From the NCBI GenBank assembly GCA_030278955.1, contig JAOANR010000002.1, positions 25,530,057 to 25,594,056 of the forward strand: a stretch of DNA of 64,000 nucleotides, given 5' to 3'. The notes under the pieces are model-generated. The model had not been told where the DNA came from and ran no database searches. It saw only the letters and a program-made list of their open reading frames with translations. The DNA comes from Hygrophila difformis (Eukaryota; Streptophyta; Magnoliopsida; Lamiales; Acanthaceae). The position numbers and the translations under genes are program-made. Positions 26,452-39,137 of the stretch are shown here, piece after piece. The first letter of the stretch is position 1. Every line of letters begins with the position of its first letter.

Positions 26452-26811
26452 GATGAAGATTACCCTAATTTAATCCTCTCCACATTGGTGAACAAGAGGT
26501 TTACTTTTAGAATCATGAAAAAAGAGACTGATTATTGGAGTCTCTATAACACACTGACTGTTTCGGCTATTATACCTGAGGCTGAACCCGTGAAGAATGA
26601 GATTGGAACCACACATGATAATCCAAATTCAAGTCCGGCGTCGACGAAGAGGTCCTCCGATTCAGCAGGGTTCCATACTCCGTCGTTGAGTGATGATGAT
26701 GACAGTAAGAAGATCGAAGAACAAGTTGCGGCAGAAGTGACAAAGAATCTGGAGGACAAGTTTTCAGCATCCAACAACTTGAAGAAGGTTAAAGTTGAGG
26801 CCAGTCATTGA
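26452..26811 (+). pseudogene. last exon of an RPA1-like (RPA70) gene, probably Helitron-associated
   Basis: A splice acceptor TTTGTAG at 26,451 opens a frame that runs to a TGA at 26,811. The first part (NKRFTFRIMKKETDYWSLYN) resembles the end of the C-terminal OB-fold of RPA70-like single-strand binding proteins. The rest is a low-complexity tail with SDDDDSKK and a LKKVKVE end, as seen in RPA-like proteins carried by plant Helitrons. No upstream OB-fold exons could be recognised within 1.5 kb, so the gene is probably truncated. Its position 4.6 kb before the Helitron Rep on the same strand suits a Helitron-borne RPA. The assignment rests on pattern memory, not a search. Confidence 0.5.
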
Positions 26812-27635
26812 ACTTGCTTAATGGATCAAATGTTTTGTTGTTTGGTGGACTTTTGAATTTCAGGATTGTTAATTATTGGCCTTTCATTTTGTTGTCTCAT
26901 GTTTGGTGGGCTGATTATTATTTTGAACATTTCAGTTGTGTTTTTTTATGATTATCTTATATTGAATCCTCTCTATTTTTGCCAATTTTTTTTATTCTTA
27001 TAATAATTTTTTTTATTCGATCGATTCCTTTGTTTATTATATTTTTATAAAGAAATAATATTAAATATATGTACTAAACTCTTCACTTCAGATTTAATTT
27101 ATTAATTATCTATTAATAGGTTATTTTATAATTTATTTAGTTGTATTTTAAACAAACAAATATTATCAATCTGGAAGGGAACATCTATTGAAGAAGGTTA
27201 AAATTGAGAAGGAGTAAAAGTGTGTTGCTTTGACAATTTGGCCAAGTTTGATTGCTTAATGGATCAAACCTTTTGTTGTTATGTCCACTTATTAATTTAA
27301 TAGTTATTGATTATTGGCCCATTAAATTGTGGACTCATGTGTTGTGGGCCGTTTTTTATTTGGAAAAATTTCTTATGTTTTGTTATGATTATCTTATAAT
27401 GAAGCCTCTCTATTTTTGCCAAATTTGTTTTATTTTTATAATATTTTTTTGGAATTTTGATTCCTTAGTTTATTACCCGCTTATAACATAAGTCGTCTTT
27501 AAATAATTGTGTTTTTTTTATGAAAAAAGAATATTAAATTTCTGTACTAAACTCCACAATTAAGATTTAATTTATTAATTATTTTATTACATGTTCATAG
27601 TTGTATTTTAAACAAATAAATATTATCAACCTATG
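26776..27635 (+). repeat. tandem duplication of the RPA-like gene tail and 3' region
   Basis: Two direct copies of roughly 400-450 bp, about 26,776-27,178 and 27,187-27,635. Each begins with TTGAAGAAGGTTAAA (the last codons, LKKVK), followed by TTGCTTAATGGATCAAA and an AT-rich tail ending near TTTTAAACAAA. In the second copy the coding tail ends KIEKE before its stop. The copies have diverged by many substitutions and small indels. Confidence 0.75.
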
Positions 27636-27777
27636 AGCAAATATTTATTGTAACTATGTACTTAAAAATATACATATAGACATATATAGCTATGTTTGGC
27701 GCTGTTTTTAAATCCCAAATTACAATATTTTAAAATATGTTATGTGTCCACTGAACCGGTATATAACTGTATGCCAT

Positions 27778-27787
27778 TATAAATACC
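27778..27787 (+). promoter_or_regulatory. TATA box of the F-box-like pseudogene
   Basis: TTATAAATAC lies about 30 bp upstream of a C-rich leader that runs to a splice donor (TCAG|GTGTAA) at 27,894. Confidence 0.6.
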
Positions 27788-27809
27788 CTTCCCCCTTCCA
27801 CAACACCCT

Positions 27810-29326
27810 TACAGTTCTACACGTCCTTTCGCTTCCACCTGCTCTTCCACTAAACCGACGGAAGCCTTTGCCGTATCCTCCGTCGCTGCATCAGGTGTAA
27901 GGTCCGGCCATTTATTTTAGTTTTAAGTAATTGTTTGTATTTTTGGTGCCGCCCTTTCTTGAATGTGCATATCTATTTGATTAAAGTATCTCTCTTAAAG
28001 TATTTGGAGTTTATTCATATGCATGCGAGTGATTTAGGGATCAAGGATGGTATCCTGTTGTTTAAATCGTCTTATAAGTTAGATATAGTTGTTTTTGAAG
28101 GTTCCCTTACACTATCGGTGGTATCTATGACAATAGTATTGCTTTTTTTCTTTTTTTTGGTTGGCCGTTGGAATTTTGTATTTCCCTATTTCAATCGAAA
28201 TTAAAGAACTATTCTACGGTGCGTATTGGGTCGCAAATTTTACCTCTATATGTATCTATGCCAATGCCACAAGTTGAGTGAGTATGCATTTTGATTTTGT
28301 GAAGGATTCCTCTGCATTTTCTTATTCGTTCAGACAAAAAATTGTTATTTGGAAAATAATGCTGAGAACAATTCGGACAAGTGGTTAATGATGTTTGTCT
28401 ATTTTTATTTTTTTTTAATTGTTTGCTTCTAGATACACTATAATGGAATTATCCACTATGCTCATGAGTTGTGAAAGCTTGGATCAAATTCCTGATGATG
28501 CGCTCGCGAAGATGTTGTCTGGGGTTGGAACTACATCTATGCGATCCATGTTATCCTTAGTAAAGAGGTTTAGTTTGAGTAGCATTTTTGCTTTTACTTA
28601 TTCTACTCATACCTGTTAATGTAGCTTATATATTTAATTGCTTTGTATAAACCATTTCAGCTGTTGATCATTTGCAAGGGTTCTGCATCGCCCTATTGTA
28701 CTCAGGACCTGTGAGATGTCCTATTTCCATAGACGTTGGTTATCCAATCTCTCACCAGAAGCACTGGTTTTCTACAACGCCTGTTTAATGGCAGGGAATT
28801 ATGATATAGAATTTAAAGGAATTCTGGTATTATAAATTCATATCATTTAATCTGTTGATCATTTATAATGAATTTGTTGCTCCCCAAGGCATTTCAATTG
28901 ACTATCTATGATGTCCTCCATTCCAGAGTCTGTTGTACGTCACTCTTGAAAGGGAATTAGTTTTGAGCATGCTTGAAGTATATGTTGCTGAGGGTCACAA
29001 TAAGTCTATCTATTTGACTTCTATACTCCTGCTGACTTCAAATTCTGCTGACTTCAAATTCTGAAGAGGAGAAATGCCTGGAAATGATGGATTATCTATG
29101 CAAGGATAGAGCTTCTTTGGTGGAATGCAGGAATAATATAAGGACTATGGTTCGTGGTTTCTGGGTGCACCCTATTATCCCATTTCCAAGGTTTCCACTC
29201 TACTTTTGCAAGAATACTGACCATTGGGGGTGGAGATATGGGTGGCCTGATAACGATTATTCAAGGATGCAGCCCTTATGCCATAAATGTGTTGCAGAGA
29301 AGGAGTGTTTACACTTTTCTTGGTGA
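27810..29326 (+). pseudogene. F-box protein pseudogene (At2g35280-like type)
   Basis: A gene-like layout of leader exon (to 27,894), exon 28,433-28,567 (ATG at 28,443), exon ending 28,826, and exon 28,927-29,326. The second exon encodes an F-box-like segment (LDQIPDDALAKMLSGVG). The remainder resembles the helical repeat region of plant F-box proteins of this group, ending in a Trp-rich, Cys-x2-Cys tail (CHKCVAEKEC). Two lesions are visible. With the obvious acceptor at 28,660 the frame meets a TGA, avoided only by a cryptic acceptor at 28,678. A 16-bp tandem duplication (29,030-29,045 and 29,046-29,061) shifts the last exon; without it the frame stays open to 29,326. Intact relatives would be substrate adaptors of SCF ubiquitin ligases. 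It lies between the RPA-like exon and the Helitron Rep, so it may be Helitron cargo. Confidence 0.6.
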
Positions 29327-29339
29327 AGGATTTTGCTGA

Positions 29340-31079
29340 ACTGGTCATGTATTTTCACAGTATCATTATGAATACTTGGTTTTGGTTTTTATTTTTAAGT
29401 TGATACAATTCCCAACCAAATATATAGTTTGATGTAGGTTGGTTTGTTACATAACTTATGGTTTTTGGCATATATATCACAATATGTTTATATTTTGTCA
29501 TGATGAATCCACTTTTTATTATTATTATTATTACAGATTATAGATTTGGCATGAACAATGATTGAAATTTTCATTGTTTGAAGTGAACTGCATTGCGTCG
29601 TCAGACTTAATTAATCTGAGACAGTGTTTGATTATCTAAGGATAAATTTACATCTTTGTCCACTTCTATATAGGTTTTTATAATGGTGCTCTATAACAAA
29701 CCAATATTTTAATCGAAATAATCAGTACAGTAAAATGGTAATTTAACAATTTGTGTTGTTCAATGACTGCAAAAGTAATAATAAATGCACATCTTTTGTG
29801 ATCATCAAGAAAAGTGCTGCTGTAATCCATAATTGAAGCCGTCTTCTATTATGGTGTGGATTGGTTAGTTGTATTGTGGGCTGAAACAGTTCTTCAAGTA
29901 TAAAACAAACAATCAATTTGAGCAAACTAAGTTGAAAACAACAAAAGAAATGAGAAAGTTGACCAAGAGCTGTCGATTTGGGAGCGAAAATGAGAATCCA
30001 CATCCAAGAACTATAACTCAGAATGGCAATTTGAATGCTTTAAACATGGGCAGGATTCCTACACCTCAGCAAGAAGTGAGAAATTCTTCCTTTATACGTT
30101 CCGAACAGCTTTCCAGGAATTAAGCAATGGTTTGTCCTCTTCTCATTCTCGAACTGGTGTTGTATCTTTTATTAGATTCTGATCAAGTTTTATGTTTCTT
30201 CTTAAACGTTTTGGTCGAGGTGTAGTTGCTTATATCTCTCCCCAATAGAGAATTTCCCAAGTTTCATGTGTTATAGATCCTACAAATGAAGATGATAACA
30301 CTCCGAATAGGGTTGATGGAAGTATAAATATAGGTCATATTGATGCTATTGGATGGCAAATAAACAAAAGGCGGCATGGTTAGTCACAAAATACATATTT
30401 ATTTGGTTTGTTTAATATTTTTATTAAATCTTATAAATTCTAAAGTTTTTTCGCTAAGCAGAATGAGGAGGGACTGGAATAGGCTTATTGTGCTCAAGTC
30501 AATCCATAATAAGCAAAGGTATTTTACCTTTGTCATTCCCAAATAATTTTTTTGCATTCTTTATTATTTTTTGACAAACAGAAAGTAGAATATACTACAA
30601 TTACATTTGATGGAGGCATAAGTGTAGATTATGCAAATTCTAATTTTCGTCCCGTCCACGAGAAGAAAAGACAGACAAGTGACCCTCCTTCGAGGCAAAT
30701 AAACAAAAGGCGGCATGGTTAGTCAAATATTATCTATGTTTGTTAGATTTTGGTATTAAAACTTTATTAATTCAAAATTTCTCAATCATCTCAAAGCAGT
30801 CTGTGACAAGTGTTGAAAATGATCACATAAACTTTCAATCCTCTGCCGTTCAAAATACCTCGGAAGATGTTGATAGATATGGTAATTTCTTATGAGATTG
30901 TTGTGAGAAGTTTATTGTTTTTATTAAATATTGATTATATTCTTATTTAATCTGTTGCAGGAATTGTGTTTGAACGTGCACGTGACTCTCCTAATGTTAG
31001 ACAAGGTAGTTACATTATTTGACTTAATTACTGCATATTTTATTCAATTCAGTCCTATAACTTATTGCAATATATGATG
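29340..31079 (+). other. degenerate 5' region of the Helitron Rep gene, with exon duplication
   Basis: No single long frame. An 84-codon ORF (29,869-30,123) is basic and unrecognised. Farther on, two exon-like blocks end with the same sequence, containing CAAATAAACAAAAGGCGGCA (peptide QINKRRHG) and followed by a GTTAGT donor, at about 30,346-30,376 and 30,691-30,721. This suggests exon duplication in the N-terminal part of the Helitron gene. The rest is AT-rich intron-like DNA. The Helitron 5' end (TC after A) could not be found. Confidence 0.4.
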
Positions 31080-34000
31080 AGTTGTTGTCCAATTGATATT
31101 CAATGGTTGACTGCTCGTTTAGAATACTATGATATTGGTGATCCTATTCACTCATGTGGGAGGTGCGGAGCCAGTTTTTGATATGATGAGAGAATGCAAA
31201 AGTCTGTCAAACAACAGCATCCTACTTACTCGAACTGTTGTTTGAATGGAAAGATTGAATTGCCTAAGATGGCTAAAGGAGTTGTACTCTGCTAACTCAA
31301 GCCGAAGCACAAACTTTCTACAACAGATTCGATCTTACAACAGCATGTTTAGTTTTACATCCATGGGTGGTAAATTGGATCGGAGCTTGAACAAGGGCAG
31401 TTCACCTCCTATCATTCGTCTCATGGGTCAAAATTATCATTTGATTGGACCCTTGCTTCCTTCTGAGGGGAATAGTCCAAAATTTAGTCAACTGTACATA
31501 TATGATACAGAAAACGAGGTTGCAAATAGTATAAATGCAGTGAGGTGATTTTGTAGTCTTTCATTTTCTATAACTCTATATATTCTTGAATATAGAAAAT
31601 GTATTTTCCTTATGTTCCATATCATTGAACATATCATTGAACAGGTGTACAACAGGGAAAGAAAATTTGCGCCCTGATATTGTTGCGGATCTTATTGAGA
31701 TGCTAGACAAGTTTAATGTGTTGGCACAAACATATAGGATGGCAAGAGAGAGGCTGAGAGCTGAGGATGGTATTCAATTGAGATTGAGACTTATTGAAAA
31801 AAGAGACCGTGATGGCAGGACATATAACATGCCTTCAGCACCTGAGGTAGCTGCTTTAATTGTTGGTGATTTGGATGATTCAATTGAACCAAGGGTCATA
31901 GTTGTGGAAACTAAAGGTGGTGATTTGCATCATATATCTGAGCTGCACCCAGCCTATCTTTCACTACAATATCCACTTCTATTCCCATATGGTGAGGATG
32001 GTTTTCGGGAGGGTATAATGGTTGGTGACAATAATCCCAAACTCACGGTTCTTAAGAGGAGAAAGTTATCTCTCAGAGAATTTATTTCATACAGAAACCA
32101 TTTTAGAGAAAGTGAGCCAACATTGATACTTCAATCACGGCGATTATTCCAGCAATTTCTGGTGGATACTTATTCCATGGTTGAAGCACAAAGGATTTTA
32201 TTTGTAAGGAATAATCAACGGAAACTTCGCTGTGATATGTACAAAAGTTTACAGGAGGCTCTTTTAAATGGCGAATCAGATGTAAGGAACATTGGTAAGC
32301 GAGTTATTCTGCCTTCTACATTTGCTGGAGGAGCCAGGTACGTGATGCAGAACTATCAAGATGCCATTGCAATTTGTGGTTGGGCAGGTTACCCTAACCT
32401 GTTTGTCACCTTTACATGTAATCCAAACTGGCCGGAAATTACGAGATATCTTAGAAAGCATAGAGTTTCTGCATCAGACCGACCAGATGTTCTTGCAAGG
32501 GTATTCAAGATGAAACTTGACCAAATGATTACAGATTTTAAAAATGAATTATTTGGTGGTGTGAAAGCAGGTAATGACTATCCACTCATACATCAAATTT
32601 ATTCTGGAAATATAAAACGCATAATGTAATGGTTATTATATTCATTTTCCTACAGTTGTGTACACAATTGAATTTTAGAAGCGTGGTCTTCCGCACACAC
32701 ACATCCTACTATTTCTGCGCAATGACAGTACTCACCCAAGTTCAGAAGAAATCAACAACATATTCCAGATGAAACAATTGATCCTGAATACTATCGAGCA
32801 GTTTCTGAGTACATGATTCATGGTCCCTGTGGTGTAGTTGCAAAGGATTCTCCTTGCATGTCAGATGGAAGATGCACCAAGCATTATCCAAAAAGATTTG
32901 TGGCTTTCACAAGTGTCGATGCTGATGGGTATCCTGTGTATAGACGGCGGGATAATGGACGATCGATTGATAAGGGTGGAGTAGTTCTTGATAATCGCAG
33001 TGTTGTACCACACAATCGTGCCCTCTTGATGAAATACGTTGCTCATATCAATGTTGAATGGTGTAATCAGAGTCGGTTGATCAAGTATTTATTCAAATAT
33101 GTCCACAAGGGATATGATCGTGTCACTGCCAGCTTTTATAAGTCTACTGAGGAATCTCAGCCATCTAAGACAATTGATGAAATAAGGATTTATTTCGACT
33201 GTCGATAAATATCATCGTGTGAGGCCGCATGGAGGCTATTCATGTTTGACATCCACTATCGAACTCCTCCTGTTGAAAGATTGTCATTCCACCTGCCGGG
33301 ACAACAAAGTGTATGTTATTCTGATACAGATGCACTTTACGATGTAATTGAGCGTGCTACAATGAGGAAAAGTAAATTCATTCAATGGTTCAAAGCGAAT
33401 TCCATTTATCCGGATGCTCGGGAGCTAACTTACAGTCAATTTCCTTCTAAATTTGTTTGGAAAGAAGATGCTAGGGTGTGGCAACCAAGAAAAAAGGGAT
33501 TTTCAGTTGGTAGGATGAATTTTGTTCATCCTTCATTAGGTGAATTGTACTACATGAGATACCTTCTTAGTGTAGTTAGAGGTCCCAGAAGTTATGAAGA
33601 ACTGAGGTGTGTAAACGGTGTTCAGTTTCCAACATTCAAAGAAGCACGTTACTCACTAGGATTACTGGATGACGATCGAGAATACATTGATGCGATTGAA
33701 GAAGCCAGTCATTGGCTTCTTCTATTTCTCTAAGAAATCTATTTGTCTCGATGATAGTTGCGAATACTCTTTTGGATCCTGCTATTATATGGAGCAAGTG
33801 TTGGAGGTATTTCTCGGACGATATAATATACGACATCAATAAGAAATGTACAACAGGTTAATTACACTTATATTTCCTGTTGTTTTGAGATATAAAGTTC
33901 ATGCATTTGTTATTTTATCTGTATTTTAATATTAAGATACTAACAATGTTTTTATTCCTAACAGGTATTCAACTTTCTGACAAAGAGTTGGAAAATTTCA

Positions 34001-34413
34001 CCCTTATTTCTATCGAGAAGATGTTGCGTAAGATTGGTCGAAGTCTACACGACTTCCCAACGATGCCGTATCCCTCGGGAGATCTGACATTCTCGGCAGA
34101 GAATTTGCTACTGAATCAAGAATTAGCATATGATCGGAATGCATTGCAATTGGAATACGAAGACTTCCTCAGAAAATGTACCACCGAGCAGCGGATTGTG
34201 CATGACAAAGTTATGTCGTCGGTTAATTCTGGAATTGGTGGGCTGTTTTTTGTTTATGGTTATGGTGGCACAGGAAAGACATTTGTATGGAATGGCATAT
34301 CGGCTGCTCTACGAAGGGAAGGGAAAATAGTTCTAAACGTAGCATCAAGTGGAATTGCATCTTTATTGCTACCGGGTGGCCGAACAGCTCACTCTCGATT
34401 TAAGATTCCTATT
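31080..34413 (+). pseudogene. Helitron Rep/helicase gene, 5' part (Rep domain to Walker A)
   Basis: Encodes the rolling-circle replicase of a plant Helitron. In order: a Cys-rich start (CGRCGASF) near 31,160; a segment with FSFTSMGGKLD and LYIYDTENEV up to the donor at 31,544; an intron to 31,644; the helicase-like N domain (LHPAYLSLQYPLLFPYGEDG, FVTFTCNPNWPEI); and the Rep HUH motif GLPHTHI near 32,690. After an intron (33,857-33,964) the PIF1 helicase begins, with Walker A GYGGTGKT at about 34,260. The gene is broken: a frameshift near 31,280, a TAG just before the HUH motif, a TAA near 33,207 and a shift near 33,730. It is cut at 34,413 by the Athila insertion and resumes at 54,432. Confidence 0.88.
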
Positions 34414-37317
34414 TGAAACTTTTGACAATTTCCGTCCCACGAGCATTTTCTTAAAAATATACCAGGTTAGATTTATTACATGAAGAGAGTTATGATTCAC
34501 GGGAAAGGGTTTAGGGATATATCCAGATTATTAGTCTTTTTATTACTCAAGTGTGGTGCTTTAATTTCAAATGGCGCTGTGGTCCTCCCTGTCATGAAAT
34601 GTTGACAAATCTCATGGCATAGCCGGGATAGGTTGACCATCAGCCTGTCACACTGAGGGTCCCGGCAAGTATGCCATGATGCTTCTCATCAATTCTTGGC
34701 ATGAGAGTTCCTGCCATGAAACTTTTGGCAAGTTCCCACTACATGAGTATTTTCCGAAAAATCATGGTCCTGGTTTAAGTTTTATTAATGAAACCAATTT
34801 ATGATGGCGGAGTTGTGATTAGGGATATATTTATAAGTAGTCATGTTTTTATTGCTCGTGTTTAAGAAACTGTGGCCCGAAAGCGCACGGTGTCAAAAAT
34901 TGCAGTAATTTATAGTAAGACCGGATCGTTCACTGGAGGATGTGCGATAGAAGCAGGTCCCACGTCGTTTTACTAGATTTTCCATTCGTATTGCTCAATA
35001 GGTTTGAAAGGTGATTAATAACTACTGACATGAATGTAAATTAGATTTGGAAAGCAGTTAAATTAATCTATAAAGCAAATAAATCTATTTTAGAAAGCGG
35101 ATAAGAATTATTCTAAGAATGCAGTAAACATTATCTACGAAAGCAGGGAAATGGAGCATTGTGCCAACCGTGAAGTTGAATCACAATGTGGACAGAAAGG
35201 ACAGGAAGAAAAGAATGAAGATTGGACAAGAGCGAGATATAGCAATATTAAACTTCCATTTTTATACGCAGATCTTTGTTTGGGATATTTCTTTCAGATA
35301 GCTAATTCTCATGCTCTCAATAAGGCCTTCCCTTTAACAGACAGGTACTTGCAATATGAGTTTACATGTTCCTAAGACCGCAAATTCTAAGATACCACAG
35401 ATTCGTAACTGCCCTGGCCTGGGTATGTTACTTCATCTGTGGTGGATAAGCAACACCCGACACATCATTTATTGAGATGCCGAGTACCACTATCATTCTC
35501 CCATGTCACACCCAAAGATTTGAATCAAGCCCTAAACTATCCCTTAACTGTCAATCCTAGTAACAGTTACACAACTCCCAATACAACCGAGTGACCTCTA
35601 ATGAAAGCGACTAAAAGAAAGCAGTAAAGAAAGCATTTAAAACCTATCACTCGGAGGTTTTGAAAATCTGACCCTGGTAGTAAAAGACAACTCCCCGTCA
35701 GAATGAAGGAGGATGGATCAAGAATTCCCGACTCTCGGTGAACCACTAATGTGTTCACTTCCTTCCGGGTGGTTATGAGATACAAACTAATGAAACGAGC
35801 TAATCAATTAGTTCGTTCCGGATGCACTCACTCAGGACTCAAAAGTAGGCTTTGGCAGAAGAAGATAGCAGTTGAAAGAAAACTCAACCCTATCTTGGAA
35901 AATAACCAAGGCCTGGATGATGTTCCTCTAAGATTATTTACTACACTGTATTTGAATCCAAGTGGACCCCATCTCGGTGTAGCACTTAATCTTACATTTC
36001 CATCAGCCAGCAATTTTGGAAAATAATGGATTTGAAAATCATTCCCTATCAGGTACTAGATTCTCAGTTAAAACACAGACCCTTTCAATCTAGACGAGAC
36101 CTAATCGCTGAATCTGCTTCTTAATTCCCAAAATATAACCCTTGATAGAATATGAATTAGTCATAACTGAAGAATTTATCCCTTACTCAGATCCGGATTT
36201 TATAAAGAGGTTTTTGTTGGAAATTTATAAAGCCATATCTGTTTAAGATCTAGACTTCTATTGTCCAAGGGAAGGATCCCAAAATAATTACAGACAACAA
36301 CAGTACATAATATTATCATGCATAAGGATATATGGAAGTGTAAAATTAATTGACCCAAAATATAAAAGCGGGTCTAGACAGAAGGTGAAACACAGAATGG
36401 AATGGTCAAGGTACCAAAATAATGGCAGAATAATCGGGTGGACTGTAAACATCTACTGTCCAATTTTCCCAATCACTCGGATGGAGCGAATTTAGACAGC
36501 TGAGACTCTATAATGGTGGTGTCAACACCAGTTGGGCCTCCACTGTCTGTGAATTCGGATAAAAACCTACATACTTCCTTTCTATAATGATCATCAGTTG
36601 GCATTGACTGATGCCAACTGATTCCCATTACAGATTGGAATTTGGGTTTGGAAATTAAGATAACAAAAATAAAACTGTATCTGGATGGGAGTCAGTTGAG
36701 CAGCTATTATAACCCCGGATGGGCGGACCGCCAAGGCTTCCACTGACAGCCATTCAGACCATGCAAAATAACGATTAGTAACTAGTACCCAGAATACGAG
36801 CTAGTTATCCATGAGGGAGTACCCGCCAACATTATTCTGATGTATTCTTTACTAATGGTTCCACACAATACACAAAGACAAAATAAACAAGAAGCAAAAG
36901 AAGATCCATTGTATGAGAGACATTGGTTTCTCATGCAAGGTTGTGGATCGGGTCCACATGTAATGGTCTTAAATAATCCTTCCTACCATAATTAATTACA
37001 GTCCAGATTATCTGTTTAAGCCATCGAGGTTTTGTTTATACAAGAGTGTTTTAATGGCAATTGAACAAAGGTCCTTTAATCATGATGATTGTTGGAGTTT
37101 TGATTATTGCTAATCTCAATCTTTAATCATTAATGAGTCAAGGGTTCAATCAGTTAAGTGATGCCAATGGAGAATCAAAATTTGGGCAGCATAACACCCT
37201 ACATTGCAATTCCAGAATGTTACATCGTAACCCGTGGGGCTATGATGTGAGTGTTGCAACATAAAATAGAGAGAGAATGAAATTTGTTTAAGATTAAATA
37301 GAGGGGGAGGAATCTTG

Positions 37318-37850
37318 TCGCTATATCATAAATGTTGTCGCGGACCGAGATCCGCGACATGGACATCCCGACAAGTTTTTAGAATTTTTGGCAGCATAAC
37401 GCCTCTTTGTCGCTATGCAAGGTTTTGTCGCGGAACGTGGCTCCGCGACAAGGGTGACATTGCGACAAAGTGTTTTAATAAAATTCTAAGGCATTTGAAC
37501 CTTTGTCGCTATGCGTGGAGATTTTGTCGCGGAACGTGGTTCCGCGACAAGGTTTTCCGCGACAAAGTGTTCAAAGATTAAGAAACATGGCATAATTTTT
37601 CTGTCTCGGAATGGGGTTTTGTCGCGGAACGTGGCTCCGCGACAGGGTGATTCCGCGACAAGAAGCCATGAAGACAAAATGCAAGAGTTTGGCTCCTTTG
37701 TCGCTATGCATGGACAGTTTTGTCGCGGAACGTGGCTCCGCGACAAGGTCTTCCGCGACAAAGGGTTTTAAATTATAGAGACAAGTGTCTTGAAACACCT
37801 TGGTCGCGGAACTGCCACTCTGTCGCGGAACGTGGTTCCGCGCCAGAAGG
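37318..37850. repeat. nested GC-rich palindrome array in the left LTR (transcribed side)
   Basis: About six units at 94-104 bp spacing. Each complete unit has an outer pair TTTGTCGC ... GCGACAAA and an inner hairpin TTGTCGCGGA - 7 nt - TCCGCGACAA, often with ACGTGG(C/T) as the loop. The AT-rich spacers between units are not conserved. The array lies downstream of the LTR TATA box in the direction of gag-pol transcription, so it would be in the transcript. Confidence 0.9.
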
Positions 37851-38571
37851 CGGTTGGCGCCCAAGGTGGTTCAGGACAAAAGTTAGAAAAAGCAGAAATG
37901 AACAGTGGCATGCAAACAGCGTGATCTCATCCTATTTCAGATCAAAAAGCTATTCTAAGCTAAAAATAAGCAAGAAACATTCAAAATAAGGAAGAACATG
38001 CTTAAACAAAAATAACAAGACTGAGCAGGATGTTAAAATAAAGCAAGAATCCTAATCTAGGGTTTGACCACACATCCACACAACATTATCCATCATATGC
38101 TAACAGTGAACACGAAAATAACAAAATAGGGGTTAAATAACCCCAAAATGAAAAAGAAAGCATAAATCCATGGGGTGTGAGACCCATTTCATGATTTGGG
38201 ACACAAATGATAAATGTTTTCCCATATTATTGAAGAGGTGTTGTTAATACCCATGATTTGGGTATTACAAACCCTAAAACAAGAGTTTAGAAACCAAAAC
38301 ATAGTATAAAAATGGCTATCTAAGCACTGTGAACAGTAAAACACTAATCTAAACTAAACTAAGTGCAAAAATTAAATAATACATAAAAATAAACCTAACT
38401 ACTCTACCTAAGGAAGAACTCCTAAGCTTGCCTTCAAGAACTTCTAAATTTCAAACTTCCAACTGTCCAACTCTTAGCTCATGGGAGACACCTCATATTT
38501 ATAGAAGTGTAACCCTAAGCCCATGGGCCTTGATTCTAGCCCATTGTGTCTTAAGACATCACACACATCAC

Positions 38572-38825
38572 AGCTTTGTCTCGGAACATCAAGTTGGTCG
38601 CGGAATATGCTGCATGTGGCAAGGCTTCTCGACTGGGTCTTGTGTCTCTATTTGTGCATCTTGGTCGCGGAATGGGCTTTTGTCGCGGAGTCATGCTATC
38701 GCGACAAGGGTCATCGCGCCAGGGGCTTGGCTGGTCTCCTCTTCATTTGGGGCCAGTTGGTCGCGGAGTATGCCTTTGTCGCGGAACGTGCATCGCGCCA
38801 AGGGCTTCCGCGACAAAAGTCTTCC
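38572..38825. repeat. palindrome array in the left LTR (promoter side)
   Basis: Looser copies of the GTCGCGGA / TCCGCGAC unit, just upstream (minus strand) of the LTR TATA box at about 38,500, followed outward by GGGCC/GGCCCA motifs. Confidence 0.8.
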
Positions 38826-39122
38826 TGGGCCTGCTGGATTGGGCCAGATGGGCCAAAAATATTCTTTTTGTGGGCTTTTCTATCTTTTTCCCATCTTTTT
38901 GTTTCCTTTTCTTTTTCTCATGTTTTTGGACTTTTCTAACATAAATATGTAATAAAATTACATATTTATGCCTTTTTCATACCAGCTTATTATTTTTACA
39001 ATTATGCATAAATCAGTCCAATTCGACTGCTTTCTTACTTAATGTAAGACCGGAATGCGATCAAATGCCCGTTTAAGACACGGAAATGGATTGAAAATAA
39101 TGGTCATTTTTGGCCATTATCA

Positions 39123-39137
39123 ACATCCTCACATTTA
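39123..39137 (-). promoter_or_regulatory. polypurine tract candidate at the 3' LTR
   Basis: Read on the minus strand as TAAATGTGAGGATGT immediately before the LTR start TGATAATGG. It is the right place for the plus-strand primer, although not purely purine. The same 15 bases recur at 41,550 and 43,461. Confidence 0.65.

Larger units (their letters stand above)
34414..39122 (-). repeat. 3' LTR of the Athila element (left copy)
   Basis: 4,709 bp, starting TGAAACTTTTGAC and ending CCATTATCA on the plus strand. It contains two palindrome arrays (37,318-37,850 and 38,572-38,825) and a minus-strand TATA box (CTATAAATATG) at about 38,494-38,504. ORFs in it are by-products of the palindromes. Confidence 0.95.

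Noticed and set aside
37315..37989. overlapping ORFs on both strands in the LTRs (also 52,619-53,293 and 38,428-38,952)
   Set aside because: They are produced by the repeated palindromes, change with the repeat phase, and lack any protein signature.
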